From positions 1-6,044 of the forward strand of contig QFQM01000255.1 of NCBI GenBank assembly GCA_003243255.1: a stretch of DNA of 6,044 nt. The letters run 5' to 3'. Positions 5,636-6,044 of this stretch are shown piece by piece. The translations under genes and the position numbers were made by a program. Source of the stretch: Flavobacterium psychrophilum (GTDB taxonomy: Bacteria; Bacteroidota; Bacteroidia; Flavobacteriales; Flavobacteriaceae). Position 1 is the first letter of the stretch. Each line of letters starts with the position of its first letter. The notes beneath the pieces are model-generated. The model ran no database searches. It was not told where the DNA came from and saw only the letters and a list, made by a program, of their open reading frames with translations.

Positions 5636-6044
5636 TTAGGTTTTGTTCGCCATAATTTTCCTGGCTCCTTCTATCCATGTTGAAGGCCCTCCCGCAACAT
5701 AACCGCTGCTGCCTCTTGGTGCAAACTGAATTTTGCCTTCTTTAGTTTTAGAGATATCAGTAATCCAGACTGTTGGATACCCTTTTACCTGAAAAAAACT
5801 GCCCAAATTAGCATTTTGCTGTTTGATAGCAGCATCCTGCGGTGTCCTTCTCGGGAAATCAAGTTCAACCAAAACAACATTGTCCTTAGCCCATTTTGCG
5901 AATTCAGGGGTTTTAAAAACTTCTTTCTGAAGCTTCATGCACCAGCCACACCAGTCACTGCCTGTAAAGAAAAGATTCTGTGTTGTAAAACAATTTTTTT
6001 TAGTTTTATTTAGTGATAAATTGTGTAAAATGACTTTAAATTGT
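5636..6044 (-). CDS. Thioredoxin-fold protein with WCGWC motif; 5' end outside the window or altered
   Basis: The minus-strand frame is open from the right edge to the TAA at 5638-5636 and gives 135 residues. The centre has FFTGSDWCGWCMKLQKEVF, with redox cysteines encoded at 5950-5948 and 5941-5939. Next come VVLVELDFPRR and the cis-proline loop VKGYPTVWITD, then a C-terminal Gly-rich segment. This fits the Thioredoxin_7-type proteins of Bacteroidota, which are usually exported disulphide reductases or isomerases. The ATG at 5938 directly follows the second cysteine, so it cannot be the true start of an active protein. No other ATG, GTG or TTG is in frame before the window ends. The first 20 or so residues (for example LSLNKTKKNCFTTQ) do not look like the usual strand and helix ahead of the motif, and this stretch is abnormally AT-rich. 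The gene therefore starts further right, or its 5' part is damaged or replaced. It converges on comEC with a 7-bp gap. Confidence 0.8.
   Translation of the reverse strand, partial: QFKVILHNLSLNKTKKNCFTTQNLFFTGSDWCGWCMKLQKEVFKTPEFAKWAKDNVVLVELDFPRRTPQDAAIKQQNANLGSFFQVKGYPTVWITDISKTKEGKIQFAPRGSSGYVAGGPSTWIEGARKIMANKT

Noticed and set aside
5626..5660. Possible bidirectional terminator between comEC and the thioredoxin gene
   Set aside because: The genes converge with a 7-bp gap, so a shared terminator was expected, but I found no stable stem followed by a T run.
1..6044. Mobile elements, CRISPR arrays, tRNA or rRNA genes, defence systems
   Set aside because: No transposase or integrase, terminal repeats, spaced direct repeats or RNA-gene signatures were seen. 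All substantial coding regions except the partial left-edge gene have recognisable families.

Overview
The window looks like ordinary chromosomal DNA from a Bacteroidota bacterium, most probably a Flavobacterium-like member of the Flavobacteriia. The evidence is moderately AT-rich coding sequence, very AT-rich intergenic gaps, Bacteroidota-type promoter elements (TAnnTTTG at -7, TTG at -33), little sign of Shine-Dalgarno sites, and protein variants typical of that phylum. One such variant is a ComEC with a degenerate C-terminal domain. I infer the taxon from these features and have not confirmed it by any search.

Layout from left to right. At the left edge is the 5' end of a minus-strand gene for a membrane-anchored or exported protein, probably a carboxy-terminal-processing (S41) protease (1-113). 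A 160-bp divergent gap (114-273) follows and holds several short dyad symmetries. Five plus-strand genes come next: surE nucleotidase (274-1050), a GNAT acetyltransferase 2 bp later (1053-1598), lpxB lipid A disaccharide synthase (1629-2741), a secreted NlpC/P60 (C40) cell-wall peptidase (2815-3564), and comEC, the inner-membrane DNA-uptake channel (3574-5628). A minus-strand thioredoxin-fold gene converges on comEC (5636 to the right edge) and runs out of the window.

The plus-strand genes fall into two probable transcription units. The first is surE-GNAT-lpxB, possibly with an internal promoter just before lpxB. The second is C40 peptidase-comEC, behind the best promoter in the window (TTG-N17-TATATTTG), whose -7 region is overlaid by a pair of TTTGnCAAA half-sites 21 bp apart. 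Three of the products act at or in the envelope: LpxB makes the lipid A backbone, the C40 enzyme probably cuts peptidoglycan, and ComEC carries single-stranded DNA across the inner membrane. SurE and the GNAT protein are cytoplasmic.

I found no mobile element, CRISPR array, RNA gene or clearly new multi-gene system. The points most worth a second look are the operator-like dyad and TTG start of the C40 gene, the missing metal-site motifs in the ComEC C-terminus, the palindromes in the divergent gap, and the thioredoxin gene, whose CxxC lies upstream of its only in-window ATG and whose sequence becomes abnormally AT-rich towards the right edge.
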